This document shows positions 12,501-26,418 of a DNA stretch of 64,000 nt, in pieces. Position 1 is the stretch's first letter, and every line of letters starts with the position of its first letter. The stretch is from NCBI RefSeq assembly GCF_016545825.1, contig NC_052614.1, positions 17,316,559 to 17,380,558 of the forward strand. The letters run 5' to 3'. This DNA comes from Eucalyptus grandis (lineage: Eukaryota > Streptophyta > Magnoliopsida > Myrtales > Myrtaceae). The notes beneath the pieces are model-generated. The model was not told where the DNA came from and made no database searches. It saw only the letters and a program-made list of their open reading frames with translations. Both the position numbers and the translations under genes were made by a program.

Positions 12501-15500
12501 AAGGTTCAGATAAATAATTGTTTTGCCATTCTGCCTGGATCCATTGTTGGCTCAGTGGTTCCAACAACCAAAGCAAAACTTCTTGCTGCTGTTGAATCCT
12601 GTAGCAAGTTTTGATTAAGAATTCGAACATTTTCTAATGTAGAAAAGGAGACAAGTTCAGGAAACCAAACATAAGTGATTACCCAGCAGCAGAAGCCATT
12701 ACAAGAAATGCTTCTCCAAGAATATTATGTTCACCACGCAGAAGACAACCTTCTCTTTGAAGATAGGCCATTGTGTCAGCAATCCCCTTTAAAAAAAAGA
12801 ACAAAGAAAGGAAGCAGAGACAATTAATGTCAGAAGAGCTAGAATGAGATACAGATAGGCACTATATTAGTACTTGACATTTCAGCCAACGGTAGCTGTA
12901 AGTAACCATCCATTTAAGCAATGTCCTCTTTTACAAAAAAAGCAATTTGGTTCCAACTTCTTGGAAAGAGATATCCTATTTGGCTAAGTATTTAATCCTC
13001 TGAATGCCAGATTTGTACAAGTGGATATTCTCTTAGTCACTCCTCTTCTCCTGACAAAAGCCAGCGTAGACATTCAGAGAGACCAAAGAAATGAACATTC
13101 TTTCTCGAGGCAAGGTAAATGGTATGAATAACTACGATGTTAACACTAAATCTTGCAGCATAGAGAAAACCAGGTCCAAATGCATCTTCAACTTAAGCCC
13201 ATTCTATACCTGTGCTCATTTACAATACCACCTCTATTCTGCCCATGTCTCAGTATTGTTCTGCACATTTTTCTTTTCATGTTCTTCTTCCTGCTCATGA
13301 ATTTTTTTGATACCTAGAACTGTTTCTCTAGCTAGTATCTTACTTATCAAAATGTAAAAACAACTGTTTCAGCCAAACCACAAACTCAGAGGCCAAGTTT
13401 AAATGTATAGGAAGACACCTTCATGTGTGGCAGAATGCTTTTATCAGCAGCTTTGGCAATCCGAATAAATGAGGAACATATGTGCAGTCTTGCATGCCTA
13501 GCACTACTTGTTGAGGGATCCTGCCAAGCAAGCATTTACTTAAAGGCATATCCTGTACAGATTTCTTAAATATATTCCATCTCAGAATGATTAAAGAGAC
13601 CTTAACGGCAAAGGGAAGCGATGTTAAAAGCTCAAACAATTTGGTGATGACACTGCCAGCAGCATTTGGAAAATACTTCATAAAAGGGCCGAATGCATCT
13701 AAATAGCGCCCAAGAACTTCCACAAGAACTGGTTCACTCCATTTCAAAGCAAGAAGTTGCTGAAGTAACCCTGCAATCTCAGTTTTGAAGCAAAAAGTTG
13801 TTTAGTGATAGTAGAATATCACGTCTCTGAACAGAAGAAAAAGGCGCAGGTTACCTTCAAATATGGTACACAATGTGAGTTGAACTTCAGAATTACCACC
13901 TCCAAATTCGCCTAATCCATCAAAAACTGTGTTCACAACATTTTCTAGAGCCAACTGCATACTTTCCATCAAAGCCAAATCCTAGAACAAGGCGACACAA
14001 ACTTTAGGATCTAATAATAGAATAAAGCAAGGACAAATGAAAAACAAGGAAAGGGGAAAACCCAATTTCTCTTCCTCTTCCCACCTAAGACACATTTAGC
14101 TTTTAGTTAGAGATGTAAGATCTTAGTATGAACAGGTTTTCCAACTATGAGCCCACCAAAAAGATCCAAAAACCCAGTCCCCATTCTGCAGCTTGACAGA
14201 GATTAAATGAATAATAGTTTTTTTTTTTTTGGTAAAGAAAAAAAAATAAAAGAATAATAGTTTAAACCTTAAAGAGTTCAAATAATTATTTATTGGCCTT
14301 GTTTTGTTCTTTTGATTAAAACTGTAAGCTGGGTTTTGGAGGTAAGCTATTGCGTGTTATGTCATGTCCAATAACCAGCAATATGACAAATGGGTAGCAC
14401 AAAATTGGTAGAACCTAGGGTATTAACCATTAACTTATCTTGAGGCCCACTTCAGCATCACAAGCTCTCTCAAATACAGTAGGCTCCCATCCAATCTTTT
14501 CCCTTTATTATTGCAAAAAACAAGGGATAAAAGATTATGACCCCAACAATTCCCACAAACTCCTATAATAAAAGCCAAGTATGTTAAATGAACAATGTAC
14601 TTGAAACAGGCTCTTGGCACTATTGCATTTCCAAATAGCCAAATTGCTAGGAAAGAAACTCCATGAAGAATCTACAAACCAAACCTGAGCAGGCATTGGA
14701 GGAGGCAAGGGATTCTTGATCATTGAGATGATTCTTTCAGATACTTTCCTACCAGCTATTATGGGCTTGTTTGCAGCAACAAACCTAACCAACTCCAACT
14801 GCCAAAAACCAATCTATCAGCATTAAGCAATTGAGGGGAAAGTCATGTAGCATCCTAGTTAACATTTGAAGCAACTTCTAAACGGGAAAAGAAAGTATCT
14901 CATCAGCATACCAGCCTCGACCGATACTGGCTAAATTCACCCTTGCCCTCGATATCATCACTCCACAGCTCCAGAGTTCCCAAAGATACTACTGTCTGAG
15001 GAAGAGCTTTTTCTTTCTTGAGCAGCCTTAGGAAAGATGTCTCTAGAATGGCACTGCATGTATCATCATTTACAAAATCCAAGAGCCTTTTCTTCTCCTT
15101 ATCAACCTGTCCAACGCTAGAATCTAGACTACCAGTGGCTGAGGTTTCTCCACCAACATTTAGAGGCACCTTAGCCTTTGACATTAAATCTCTCATCAGT
15201 GCCTATAATTGCAAAGAACTGTCAAGTACACTTCAATTAACTGCAAAGAATTCGAGATCTGACCATGACATCAAATGATCAATAAAAGAACTGCTTACCA
15301 ACCAAAAGTGCAGAGATTGGAAATGAAGAGCAAATTTGAAATGTTGAAAGAAGCCAAGCATCTGCATTAACGTGACAATGATTAGCATACACACACCCTA
15401 GTAATCACACTACTATAGAACTTATAATCATCATGACTGGGAAAATTATTTCACCACAGGCACAGTTCTAGACTCTCAGAACTTGAGAGCAAAGAGACAC

Positions 15501-18500
15501 CTGCTTCTCAACTTAAAAGATACAATTTTAATGCTTAAACCAGCTATCCTACAGATGTCCATTCTTCAACTGATCAACAAAGATAACATTAAAACTAGAA
15601 ACAATAAACGATAAATCACAATCCCCAACACCAGCAGTGGAGGGAAAAAAAACTGCCACACAGAAGACAAACAAAAATGAACTAAAGAGGTTGTCAAGAA
15701 TAAACAAGTTCTTTTCAAGATGCCAAATGAAGAAAGCAACTGCTTTGATGCCACTTTGAGCCACGTAGATCCTATGATTTGAGCCGTAAAAGGCAAGTCA
15801 CTCAATTCAAGGACTCATTTGGCTCAGCCAGGTGAATAGAGTCCTATATATCAATAAATTAGCAATACTTCCCGCATTAGCAGCCAAAAAACCACAGGTC
15901 ACTTAACAGCCATGTTTTCATGACCAGAAAATAAAAACCACCTAATTTTACTCCAGCAAGCAAAAACAGTGGGGCATAAGGCTGGAATGAAGGAATTGAG
16001 AGCAGACTCTTCCCAGCATCCATGTGGCATGAACATAAGATTGGATCTAGTATATCAAGACTTCCTTGAAAGGAATTTGATCTCTAATTCCTCTAAATCA
16101 TGTCATTACGAGTTTTAACAAGCTGAAGAGAATCTACATAAGTAATCACCTGCTGCAAATAAACAGAAAGCACAGTGCTATCACCAGCAATGCATGGCAA
16201 GTTGGAAGAACCCAAAGAGACCATGCTCTCACATATATACTCAGAAAACTCAAATTCATTTTCCTCGATGATGCTTGGATTTGATGTAGATCTGTGCAGA
16301 AATTCTCCAGAAACATTCATTAAGATCTGAAAGATACTACCCATTGCAGCATCAAATTCTGGAGCAGAGGAGTCAACTGGTCTCTTTCTGCAATCACAAG
16401 TGAACATATGAGCAGGTCATGGTCAGATGAGTTAATAACTACTCACAGATCAATTGTTGACAACTGCCCATACCTTGGGGAGACAAGTTTGAAAAATTCA
16501 CAGGCATGAAGACGGAAATCAGGAGAGGAGAGTAAAATGCCACACCTATCATAAAAAAAAGAGTAGGGGGGAAGGAGGTGAAGTCACAAAGGAAGGAATT
16601 ACTGCATGCCAAATTTTGAATAAACAAGTTTTGTACATAAAAGATTAAAATACCCGTTAATAATGCCAGATTTGGCAAGGTCTGACACTGGAGCCCACTC
16701 AGCATATGCATTGATGGCGTTTAAGGTAGCAATTACTGTGGCTGCATGTTGTTTTGCAATTTCAAATTGTTGCCTACCAGCTTCATTCAAGGCAGTTCCA
16801 AAATGCTTCTCTAGCAACTGAACCAAGAATGGCAGTGTTATAATGGTACCAGATAAGCACAATAACACAAGGCGTGGTCAGAATCATACAGTGTACAGTA
16901 AAGGTAAAATATCAGGCAAAGATTGTGTAAGTCCTCGTAACAACATCCTGCGCCTGTCACCTGAATTAAGAAGCAGAAAGAAGAATTGGAGTTGGCTGAG
17001 GCAAAATTTGGAAGCTAAAAAGATTAGATAATATCCATGAAACCAAAGCATTATAGAGTATTGATTAATTGAATGAAACAAGTTGGAAAATATTCTAGTA
17101 CTAGAAGATACCTGGCACTGACTTTCAACTTACTGAAAATCAACCAAATACTACTGCTAAATTTCTCACACATCTACCCTATTAGAGTTACAATACTCTG
17201 CAGACTGGGTGGCAGAGCAGGCACTAGAAGTCAAATCAAATGAATAGGTAAATTAATAAACTAACCTTCCAAGTCTTCATTATGAACAGTAATATCTTCC
17301 GGAAGCCACCTCAGCGTCATCGAAACCAGCTCCGCCTTATTAACCAAGGGTGGATATAGTGATCAATAGATGTTTAATATAATAGTTGAAATAGCCAAGG
17401 TGAGGAAATATATAGATTTACTTGTATGGGACCCTTGCTGGAGAAGGAAACTAGAGAGGGAAGTAGCTCCTGCCATAAACTCAGTTCTTCTCTTCTAACT
17501 ATCTAAATTTGTACAAAATAACATTAGCATCGCGTCTGAGAAAATCCCTTTAAGCTTCAAACTCAAAAAGAATGTAGTTAAGACCTCAGCAACAAGGGCA
17601 GCTGTTTGACTCTTCAAAGCCCATTCTTCAGAAGAATATGCACTCTCAGCCATCAATTCTACAGCAACATTTGCAAAATTCCTACGTTCTGTGGGGTTCA
17701 ATTCTTCCCATCGCAATCTAACCAAATGCTGCAACAGAATGCTAATGTTAAGTGAAGCCATATAAACACCCACGTACTTCACAGTCACAAATCTAAGCTT
17801 AAAAGAAAACTCTGCTTCATTATCGAAGTTCTATAAGCACATCAGCAGAGATGGGAAGCATCAACAAATTTTATCTCCAAAGGCACAGGAAAATCCAACA
17901 CAAACAAAGCACATAAACCGTAAACTACAAAAGGGATGAACCTGAAGCATTTTGAAGGCTTGCAATCTAATTTCAGAAGACCAATCCTTCTTTACTAGAA
18001 GGAATGACGAGCTTGCTAATACTCTTACATCTCCAGTCTTGATCTGTTGAGAAAGCAGAAAAAAATAAGCACTACCAAAACAACAAATGGCACAACCTAT
18101 TGAGTAGAAGCACAAAAATCATATAGCATATATTGTATAATCTTGGGATCTATTGATGGAGAAGATCACTCAGACGAATAAATAAACCACTCACAAACTA
18201 ATTCCCCCGCAAACATCAGCATTGCAGAAAAACCTTCTCCCAGGCAAGTTCAAAACTACAAATACTTGGAAAATTACAACAATAAGTTACACAAGTACCC
18301 AACCAGCTAGGGAAATATTAAGCAAGCTTGGACAGTAAACTTCTTTAACCAAACTTACACATTCCTGGACTAAAAAACATTTATTAGGAAAAACTAAACC
18401 ATTTGTTTTCCTAGGAAACTAGCAACCTATGCATTACACAGGTAGACAACTTTTTTAGCAGAATAATTTTGATTTGCACCCATGTGAATCAAACAAAATT

Positions 18501-20229
18501 TCTCAAAGCAATCTGATAGTTTAGTTTATTTTGAAGGCCCTCTTTATTGTTGGCTGGGAATAGCAACTTGTCTCACAAAATTCTTTCCACCCATATGGCT
18601 AGAGCCGACCAAAATTTTTATATCTAGGTTTGGCAAAATTGTCTCGTAGAATCTGAACTGGAATGTGAAATTGACTACAGGTACAACTTAATTATTAAGT
18701 TAATAGCATTTGTGATTTTTAGCCAAACGAAAAATAGCAGTTGCAATTGCAATTAATACTGTTGGTCGAGCACCTTGATTGTAACACCCATTCTTTCCTT
18801 TGATATCAGATTTCCACAATTCTTCAAAATGAAGACCGTCAAGAAACAGAGGGTAACAAACTTCCTTTTAAGTACTAAAGAATCCCTTCAGTAATCCTTA
18901 ATAGATCAAAAATGAAGAACACAAAGCAGCAAGCATCCTGAACAGTTATATATTAACTTTGTCTATGCTGTATAATGGTACCAAAAGAGACTCTAAAAGT
19001 CCCAAAATCACTAGTGCGTAAACCACACAAAATTGATGCCGATAGTTCTAGCTCCTAGAAAATGCTGCCAATTACGTATTAAGTACGTGTGACTTAACCA
19101 AGGAAATATGCGAATGGGGGACAGACCATGGCCTATCGCTCTAGTGTAATTGCCAAAGAAAAAAAAAATGCACGTGCCGAAATGCTCTTTTGGGGAGCAT
19201 TTATTACGAAACAACTTATAAAGAAAAGTAACTTCAAACAAGTTCAGATTACATCTTCAAAGGTAGAAATCATGGCCAGACAAAGTTCCCAGAAATGTTT
19301 CATGCAGTGCCATTTCCCAGCTTACCCATCAAAGTCCACAAGCAAAAATTCCCCTTACTCTGGACCAGAAAGAATGGTTGATTACCTTACCCCAAATACG
19401 CGATCCATATCCCGACATTGACACCATATTATATCGGAACCCAGTTCCAACAAAATATGGCAGTGATTTACTACAAGAAACTACACGGACAAAAAGTTCA
19501 AAAGCTGTCTGGCATTAAAAACCTTTCTCACCTTCCTTACGTCACCAACAAGTATGAGCTAATCGATGACCTTAAACCTCCAGAACCCTCAAATACCAAA
19601 CTATTACCACGCCTACTGAAATAAGAAAGACGGATGGCCAACCCCGCAGCGATGACATCTATAAATCCGGCAACCCGCCCATTTTTCAATTTCCCCCATA
19701 ACCAACTTTCGAAATTACTAGAAGAACTCAGGGACCACGCACAATGCGATCATTCTCTCCCACCCAATCACAAAACGGCCTCTTTCACTTATGGAGGAAG
19801 CTTAAGCTTAAGACACTTCGGAGTCATCTCATCAATTCCCCGAGCATTACAAAACCTCAGGTCCAGTATTTCCATCCCGGGGCTCGAAGGCGACATCATT
19901 TCCACGATAGAAAAGGTGAAAAAGGTCCTCCGACCTCGACAATTTCGATGCGGACACTTATTCAGGCACTACGAACACGCAAGTCAAAAGCCCATAACGC
20001 TCGCCATTGCCGACGAGCGCGGCATCGAACCGGAACCCACGCGTCATCGACCCCGGAAAGACGCCCCGAAACACAGAGAGGAGGGAGAGGGAAAGCGAGG
20101 GGGGTAGAGAGGGCGTACGGATTCGAGGAAAGAGAAGGCGGCGCGGCGGGCGTCGGGAGCGGAGCTCCAGTCCAAGGCGGTGGCGATGGCGCGGGCCAGG
20201 CTGCCGGCCACGGCGTTCGCGTCCCCCAT
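9559..20229 (-). CDS. HST: HASTY, plant exportin-5 ortholog (karyopherin)
   Basis: RanGTP-dependent karyopherin of HEAT repeats acting in microRNA biogenesis and transport. Coding exons: 20229-20119, 18043-17942, 17728-17585, 17502-17422, 17335-17266, 16960-16890, 16817-16654, 16545-16474, 16387-16150, 15361-15299, 15202-14912, 14798-14685, 13982-13855, 13770-13601, 13520-13419, 12786-12683, 12598-12304, 12205-11961, 11244-10741, 10645-10351, 10252-10069, 9638-9559. All use GT/AG and phases agree except at exons 12/13, where the sum (3,628 nt) is one base too long. Corrected length is about 1,208 aa, close to the roughly 1,200 of the family. Landmarks: start MGDANAVAGSLARAIATALD, GDVRVLASSSFLLVKKDW, LRGLTQSLPDILPLLY, LLEPLSQQWIQAEWQNNYL, TREICALL, end GLAAIL. 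Intron 1 is 2,075 nt. The leader before 20229 is pyrimidine-rich on the coding strand. Confidence 0.93.
14209..14263 (-). mobile_element. Tail-only retroposon insertion in HASTY intron 12
   Basis: The 12-mer gaataatagttt is present at 14209-14220 and 14252-14263. Between them is a T run followed by GGTAAAG and an A-rich stretch. On the minus strand this reads CTTTACC plus poly(A), the same 3' end as the scar at 9003-9019. It lies between exons 13982-13855 and 14798-14685 and does not touch a splice site. Confidence 0.65.
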
Positions 20230-20593
20230 CGCTTCCCCCCCACGATCAAGCAACCACCACCGCGCTCTCCACCAATCCGCGGCGAGAAGAAGAAGGAGGG
20301 GGGGAAGTTCTCTCGAATCGATCGGGGCTTTCCGCCGTTTCCCGAAGCTTCTGCGGGAGATGGTGGGATCAGCAGAAGCGCGAGAGAGAGGGGAGGAATG
20401 GGTTCTGCGGGTTCGCTTCGCGGGACGGAAAAATCCGAGCTTTGCGCTGCGCTTCGGGCTTCGCTGGTAGTGAAGAGAAGAGAAGAGAGCTTTCTTTTTC
20501 GCTTGGGCGGTGCTCTTTGCAAAGTTCGGATCTTTTTGTTTGTAGCGTGTGCAGGAGAGAGAGAGACAGACTACGTGATTTCACTGAAAATTG

Positions 20594-20632
20594 GGGCGCA
20601 AGGCGTTTTTTTTTTTTTTTGGGCGCAAGGCG
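20594..20632 (-). mobile_element. Pure poly(A) insertion with 12-bp target duplication upstream of HASTY
   Basis: GGGCGCAAGGCG is repeated exactly at 20594-20605 and 20621-20632, with nothing but 15 T between the copies (poly(A) on the minus strand). This fits an extremely 5'-truncated retroposon insertion in the HASTY upstream region. Confidence 0.7.
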
Positions 20633-20659
20633 TTCAAACGTCCAATAGGAGTCAAGTCA

Positions 20660-21060
20660 AGTCATCCAGAAGCAGGATTGAGTCCTTATTTATTTATTTA
20701 TTTATTTTAATATTTTGATATCATCATAAATTTCAAATCGAAATATTTATGGTACATTTATTTTTTATTAATTTTAATTAAATTTTATTGTCAAATAATA
20801 TAATATAATGATACGTGACAATTAATAAATATACAAATTAAAATTTTTTGCCTTATGTTTATTATAAATGTAATTAATAGAGAATAAATTCGTCATAAAT
20901 GTATCCATCGAGAATTTTTGATGATCAAAAGAATAATCTTTGCTAAATTTGTGTAGGTATAATAGTTTATGATTTTTTGTAGTAAAAAAATTAATTCAGA
21001 ATAAATTTATTATTAGTGTATCAATTCAGATTTTTTTTTTTGTTATACTAAAAAGAATAG
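20660..21060. repeat. AT-rich dispersed repeat
   Basis: Low-complexity, AT-rich sequence with recurring phrases such as aattcagaataaatttatta and aatttttgatgatcaaaa. The same phrases occur at 27490-27960. It is probably a degenerate transposon tail or palaeo-satellite. No coding potential. Confidence 0.55.
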
Positions 21061-22207
21061 TTGAGTTGGTTGGGTTTTGGGTATTTTACCATAGAGGTCG
21101 AAATTTCGTAATTGCTAATACGTCTTAAGTGGAGGGTCATGATGGTAGGGTCATGTGTTAGCTTCCTCAGATATTGACGCTTGGCCCAAGGTGCATTGTG
21201 CACTGTACGAACTATGGGTTGCTAATTAACGTAAGCGAAAAATGGGCCCGATGGATCCTCGATTACCAAAAAAAAAAAAAAAAAAAGCGAATGCCACAAA
21301 AAATTTATAATCATGTGCACAATGATATCAATATTCCATTCAAAATCCTGAGCTTAAATCTATGTGGCAAAAATACTCACTGTCTATTACAAATGGTAAC
21401 ATCAATACCCAAAATTTTTTGGGGTATTTGTGTTGCGATTGACATAATTTAGGATTTTCATTGGCACAACAGAAAATTTTGCTTTGCAACGTGAATGCTT
21501 TTGGAACTTCTGGTCATATAAACCTTAAAAACAGACTTTAACTCATGCAAATGAAATAATATTGGTACAAGTTTTCAAAATGTCTCAAGGCCAGGGCACA
21601 TCCTTATCTGACTGCACAACTTTCGCCTAAGTTTCTCTGAGAAATATCCACAAATACTTGTCAAACGTGTGAATAAAAACATAGTACATGATGCCTCCTT
21701 ATCAAATGCTATTCTTGCAAACGCTCAACAACATTCACTTTCCGCATAATATGGAATGGGGAAGGTCTCAACAGCATCAAAAGTCACGACCCTCTTTCCG
21801 CCCCTGCAAATCCATCTTGACTGACTTCCAACACTCACCAAATGGACTCGAATCTACCGGGCGCAAAACTTGCCAAATCAAGTGACCGAAGATGAATTAT
21901 CTTGAGGATGACGGCACTTCAGCATTGAGAAGAGTAGAGAACTCAGGCTGTCAATACTTATTTCAATTCTTCAGAGTGTAAAAAATATGGAATACTTGGT
22001 ACCAAGAAGCCACTGAAGCAAAAATTTACAGCACCAACATTGACTGACCATCCCAACAAACCAAAAAACGGTAACGGCAAAAATTTAAATCCTCCATGGG
22101 ACAAAAAAATAAACATTGACATGGATAACAAATACCGAGTGAAGTTTACCCTCGAACTAACTTTTTCCGTGTTTGTAAAACAAATGGTCTTCCGTCCGGT
22201 AGATCGT
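21061..22207. other. Intergenic DNA and 3' UTR of the kinase gene
   Basis: The part nearest 22207 is the 3' UTR of the minus-strand kinase. The rest holds an A run at about 21267-21286 and no recognisable gene. Confidence 0.5.
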
Positions 22208-25200
22208 TTAAGCTATGCTTTTGCTTTCGTATGCTTTCAAATGAGAATCTGCTCTTCTCCCTTTATTGGTCCCCATAGATAATTTTGAAGACTCTCGTTG
22301 TCCGCCTGCACTGTGCTTCTTTCGCCTTGGAGCACCGGGAGGGTCGACCAGTGGGCCTGACCATGTTTGATCATGCTCTTTCGAAGAAGTAAATGAGGTA
22401 GAGGTAAATGGGACATCGGGAGGGACAACAGCCGGATCAAAACGATGAGAAGCTCCCAATGGGAAACCAAGCGCTCCATCCTGATGTGGCGGAGGGAACT
22501 TTTCGCTTTTGCTCTTCGCATTTGCATGGGAAATGAGTCGTCTTCTCTGATATACAGAAAAACCAATAACCTTGTTATGAAAATTAAACCCAGTAACCTT
22601 GTTATGAAAATTAAACTAAGTCTATTAATGTGAATGGGTGTGCCTGTTTGCCTAATCTGCCTGCCCAATTATTTGTCACTAGTTGGTAATGCTTTTGACG
22701 ATTAGGTTTAAGGAGCATCAACACCAAAAAAAGAAACAGAACACCAGAATCCTTTGCTACCATGTAATAACGAAACTGAACAGAGGAAGAAGGAAAGAGA
22801 AATAGTTTCACATACATCAATGTTATGCTGAAGCTCGGCATTGGCTTCTGGAGCAGGGACAGCCCTGACACGTCGATCACGTGTCCGTTCTTTCTTAGAA
22901 CCATCTGCTTGTCCTTTACTAGCTGCTCTCAACCTGCAGAAATACAAGAAATTGCTAATTAGAAAAGTTCACCAAACACTGACGTGAAAACTGCCATATG
23001 CTTCATTTTGGGTATGAAGATGCTACTTTTCGCACTGAAGAATCCAAGGATGCTACTTTTAGAATGAGATGTTGCATTTTCAGTACTTATGTTGCTATGC
23101 ATGGTATGTAACCACATTTTTTATATCAAATGCTTTAACCTAGACATGTGTAATTTGTCTGACTAGATTCGCACTGAAATTTCATGAAATGCCAGTTCTA
23201 TATTGCTAATAAACCAGAGAAAGGCATGATAAATCAGGTAGCAGTTTTAATAGAAATGAACAGTCAAGAAAACATGAGCCAGAATCCTTATTAGCCACTC
23301 TAGTTAAACCACGGGAAAAAGTACGAGGAATGGAAGGAACCAAAAAAAGAAAAGAAAAAGGCCAATCTAGCTTCTGGGACCAACCGTCGAGCTTCGTCAT
23401 CACGTTTTTTAGCATCCATTTCCTTACTGGGGGGATACTGTGGGAGGCTAGACGGTTCACAAGCATATGGCTCCGTCCTGAAGAACTGTGTGCAAAGGCA
23501 GGGGCAAAGTAGTAAATTAAAAGGAAAGGGAAAAGGGAAAGTGAAAAGAACAGGAAGCACAGTTGCAGAGCTTCAAATAGCATGTGTACAGCCAGATCTC
23601 ACTAAATATATTAACCTTATTAGTTAGTCCTAAAATAGTTTATGACAAGCCATCATTACATTATGCAGCCAAGGATCCATAAAGTTTCATCCACATTCAG
23701 AATGGTAAGTTAATGGGCTGTAAAAGCTCCATCCAAGGTCCGGACGATTCCTATATAGACTGTGTCTTCAAGTGCTTATCCAGATCATAAGCATGAAATT
23801 ATACAGGAAGTAAAACTTAACCATCCTGAGAAATCATAATCTCGTAGAACAGATAATGAACAGACGAGTACAATCAGAGCTGGCCAAATTTAAGCAACTC
23901 GATTTTAAGTTGATGCAGGTTGCAAGAATAGGATTGAAAAAATTTGTGGTTTGAACCTAGCCAGAGGAAATTGTCTCCGTTTAAGCAAATCAATTATCAA
24001 AGACAAACAAAAGAAAAAAAAAGTTGCAATTGCAAATTACAGTCTTCGTATAGAGAGATCAACAGGATAAAAAGAAGCCATAATAGTAAACAACTTTACT
24101 GCCGAGGGAAAAAGAGCAACGAGCACATGGAAGCATTTCAAATATAATGCACTAATGTTAAACTGACTTCGCTTTGCAAAGCATCAGTGGCTGTCCCGCG
24201 TTCTGCTGGATCGATTGCCAGAAGAGTTTCAATAAGTGGCAAAGATGATGGGGGGAAGTCCTTAAATGTTTCCCTGATGCATCTTCTATAAGGTTCTCGA
24301 GGCTTGAACAATGTTGCATTTGGCAACTTATATTTCTTCCAATACTCCTCTGAAGGTGAGCCACATAATTTGTATATCTTGTGGAGTTGCTCTACCTATG
24401 TACACAAACATAACAGCAATTCAAGTTTCAGATATGAGAGGAAGGCAGTTGTATTTTCCTGAAAAAGAAGGATGGTTCCACAGACAAGGATGGAACAATA
24501 AATCAGATAAAAAACTAAATGGCTGAAAGCTAGTCAACAGCAATGAAGTATCGAAATGTCAAACTGGATCTAGGCCAATATGATCTACCACAAAAATCCA
24601 CTTATGCCAAATTAATTTCGTATCACCAAAACCGAGGATGAATACGATCATTTACCAGCAAATGGAGTAAGTATATTATACAGATTGTCCATAATGTATA
24701 TTGCATACATAGATGATCCAAACCTTCAACTTGACCAATCCCCATGGAAGCACATAAACCGCCTTGTTCATGCATACAATGGGCAAGGCACTACTCACAG
24801 GATGGTGGGTTTGGCCCCAATTAACTCTGAATGGGAGAGATGCTATAATTTGAATACCGGTTCTATTGATTTTCAATCAAGCACTTGACAACCCAACCAA
24901 TTCTTTGTGGATTCAGAGTGTCCAATATTGTATAGATCTAAGTATACTGATTAATATGGCATATATATACACCTTTTATTACCCACTAGACAAACTTTAA
25001 GCCTCAAACTGCGAATTACAAAAGTTGCAACCAAGACACGTTCTTTGAATCCAAAAAAAAAAAATCACGAGAAGAAGGTCCACACATACCTCTGTTCGAC
25101 CAGGCATGATGGGCTTCCCCGCCAACAACTCGGCTAGTATACAACCAGCACTCCACAAGTCTATACCCACACCATAATCATTGGCCCCAAGTAGAAGTTC

Positions 25201-26418
25201 AGGGGGACGATACCACAGAGTGACCACCCGACTTGTCATTCGATGCTTGTGGTCTGGATCATAGAATGAAGCCAGCCCAAAATCACCAATTTTAAGAACT
25301 CCTCCATTGTCAATCAGTAGATTTGAGCCCTTAATATCACGGTGAAGCACACGGCGATTGTGACAGTGCTCTAGTCCAGAGAGCAGCTGATGCATGTAAC
25401 ACTTGACCTACAAAATATATAGATATATGTTTGAAAGAAGGGGAAAACAAGTACAGTATACCAAAAAGGGGCATGGAGGCCTCACAATCAATCGCCAATT
25501 TTAAGTGACAAACTTGTACAAACCTGTGGCTCAGTGAATTTGATTGCTGGACTTGCTGCTAATCCAGCCAAATCATGCTCCATGTACTCAAATACCAGGT
25601 ACAAGCTGCAGGACATTCGTGAGGTAACTAAACCCTCCAACTTCACAACATTGGGATGATCCAGATGCCGTAGAATGAGAATTTCTCGTGCCATAAACCT
25701 CACGCTTTCAGGTTCCAAGTTGTCAAACCGGACCTTTTTTAGTGCAACAATTTTACCAGTCAACAAATCCTTGGCTTTGTACACATTGCTATATGTCCCT
25801 TGTCCAATCTGACAGTAAAATAACACTAAGGAATTAGAAAATAAATGCATGGATTTAATGTAATAGCAATTATCCAAAATGAAACCAAACAAAACAAGAG
25901 CAGAGCTATAAGTCGTGAGTCCTTTTATTGTAAACCATGCAACTGATCATGAGTCCAAGGCACTTCAAAGTTTTTCATTGCCACAATCAAAAGCTGCTAT
26001 AATCGAAACACCAGTGATGAACTGTAAGCGACAAAAGTCATAAGTCGCATCCAACCTTGTCAATTTTCTCAAACGTGTTCGCTCTTCGAGGAATCCAGCC
26101 ATTGAGAGCCTCCCCGCATATGTCCGAGAGCCACGAGGGCCATCCAGCAGCAACCTGCTCTCCTCGAATATGCTTCGGCAGGTTGCCTAGCTTCGTGCTT
26201 GGCTTGGACCGTCTCCTTTGCTCCCGTGACTGCTGATCATCTTCGACCTTCTCCTTCTTCTGGGTCTCCTCGGTCCGCACCTCCTCGGCTTTACCCTCTC
26301 CCTCTACCTTCGCAGCGACCGAATCATCCCTCTTGCTGGTCTCGACCTCCGAACTATCCCGCCCTTTGGACTCTGTGACTATGCCGGACGACACCTCTCG
26401 ACCAAGCACGCAACCCAT
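22208..26418 (-). CDS. CDK-like Ser/Thr protein kinase (At1g54610-type), probably N-myristoylated
   Basis: Coding exons 26418-26056, 25808-25524, 25407-25090, 24395-24168, 23485-23385, 22933-22816 and 22546-22208 (TAA) sum to 1,752 nt, 583 aa, all in frame. The start MGCVLGREVSSG has Gly2 and Cys3, a myristoylation/palmitoylation signal typical of this plant CDK-like family. A charged linker runs to about residue 120. The kinase domain follows: GQGTYS P-loop (123-128), VALK with Lys145, ESVRFMAREI in place of the PSTAIRE helix, HRDIKGSNLL (Asp240), DFG (Asp258), TSRVVTLWYRPPELLLG and DLWSAGCILAELLAGKPI. The C-terminal third (KEMDAKKRDDEARRLRAAS, then basic and Ser/Pro-rich) is family-typical and has no separate domain. 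Substrates are unknown. It probably acts at a membrane. Confidence 0.93.

Noticed and set aside
19634..20718. Long plus-strand open frames (up to 324 codons) at the HASTY 5' end
   Set aside because: GC-rich frames antisense to HASTY exon 1, leader and promoter. Composition is Arg/Gly/Ser-biased, with no domain and no plausible splice structure.
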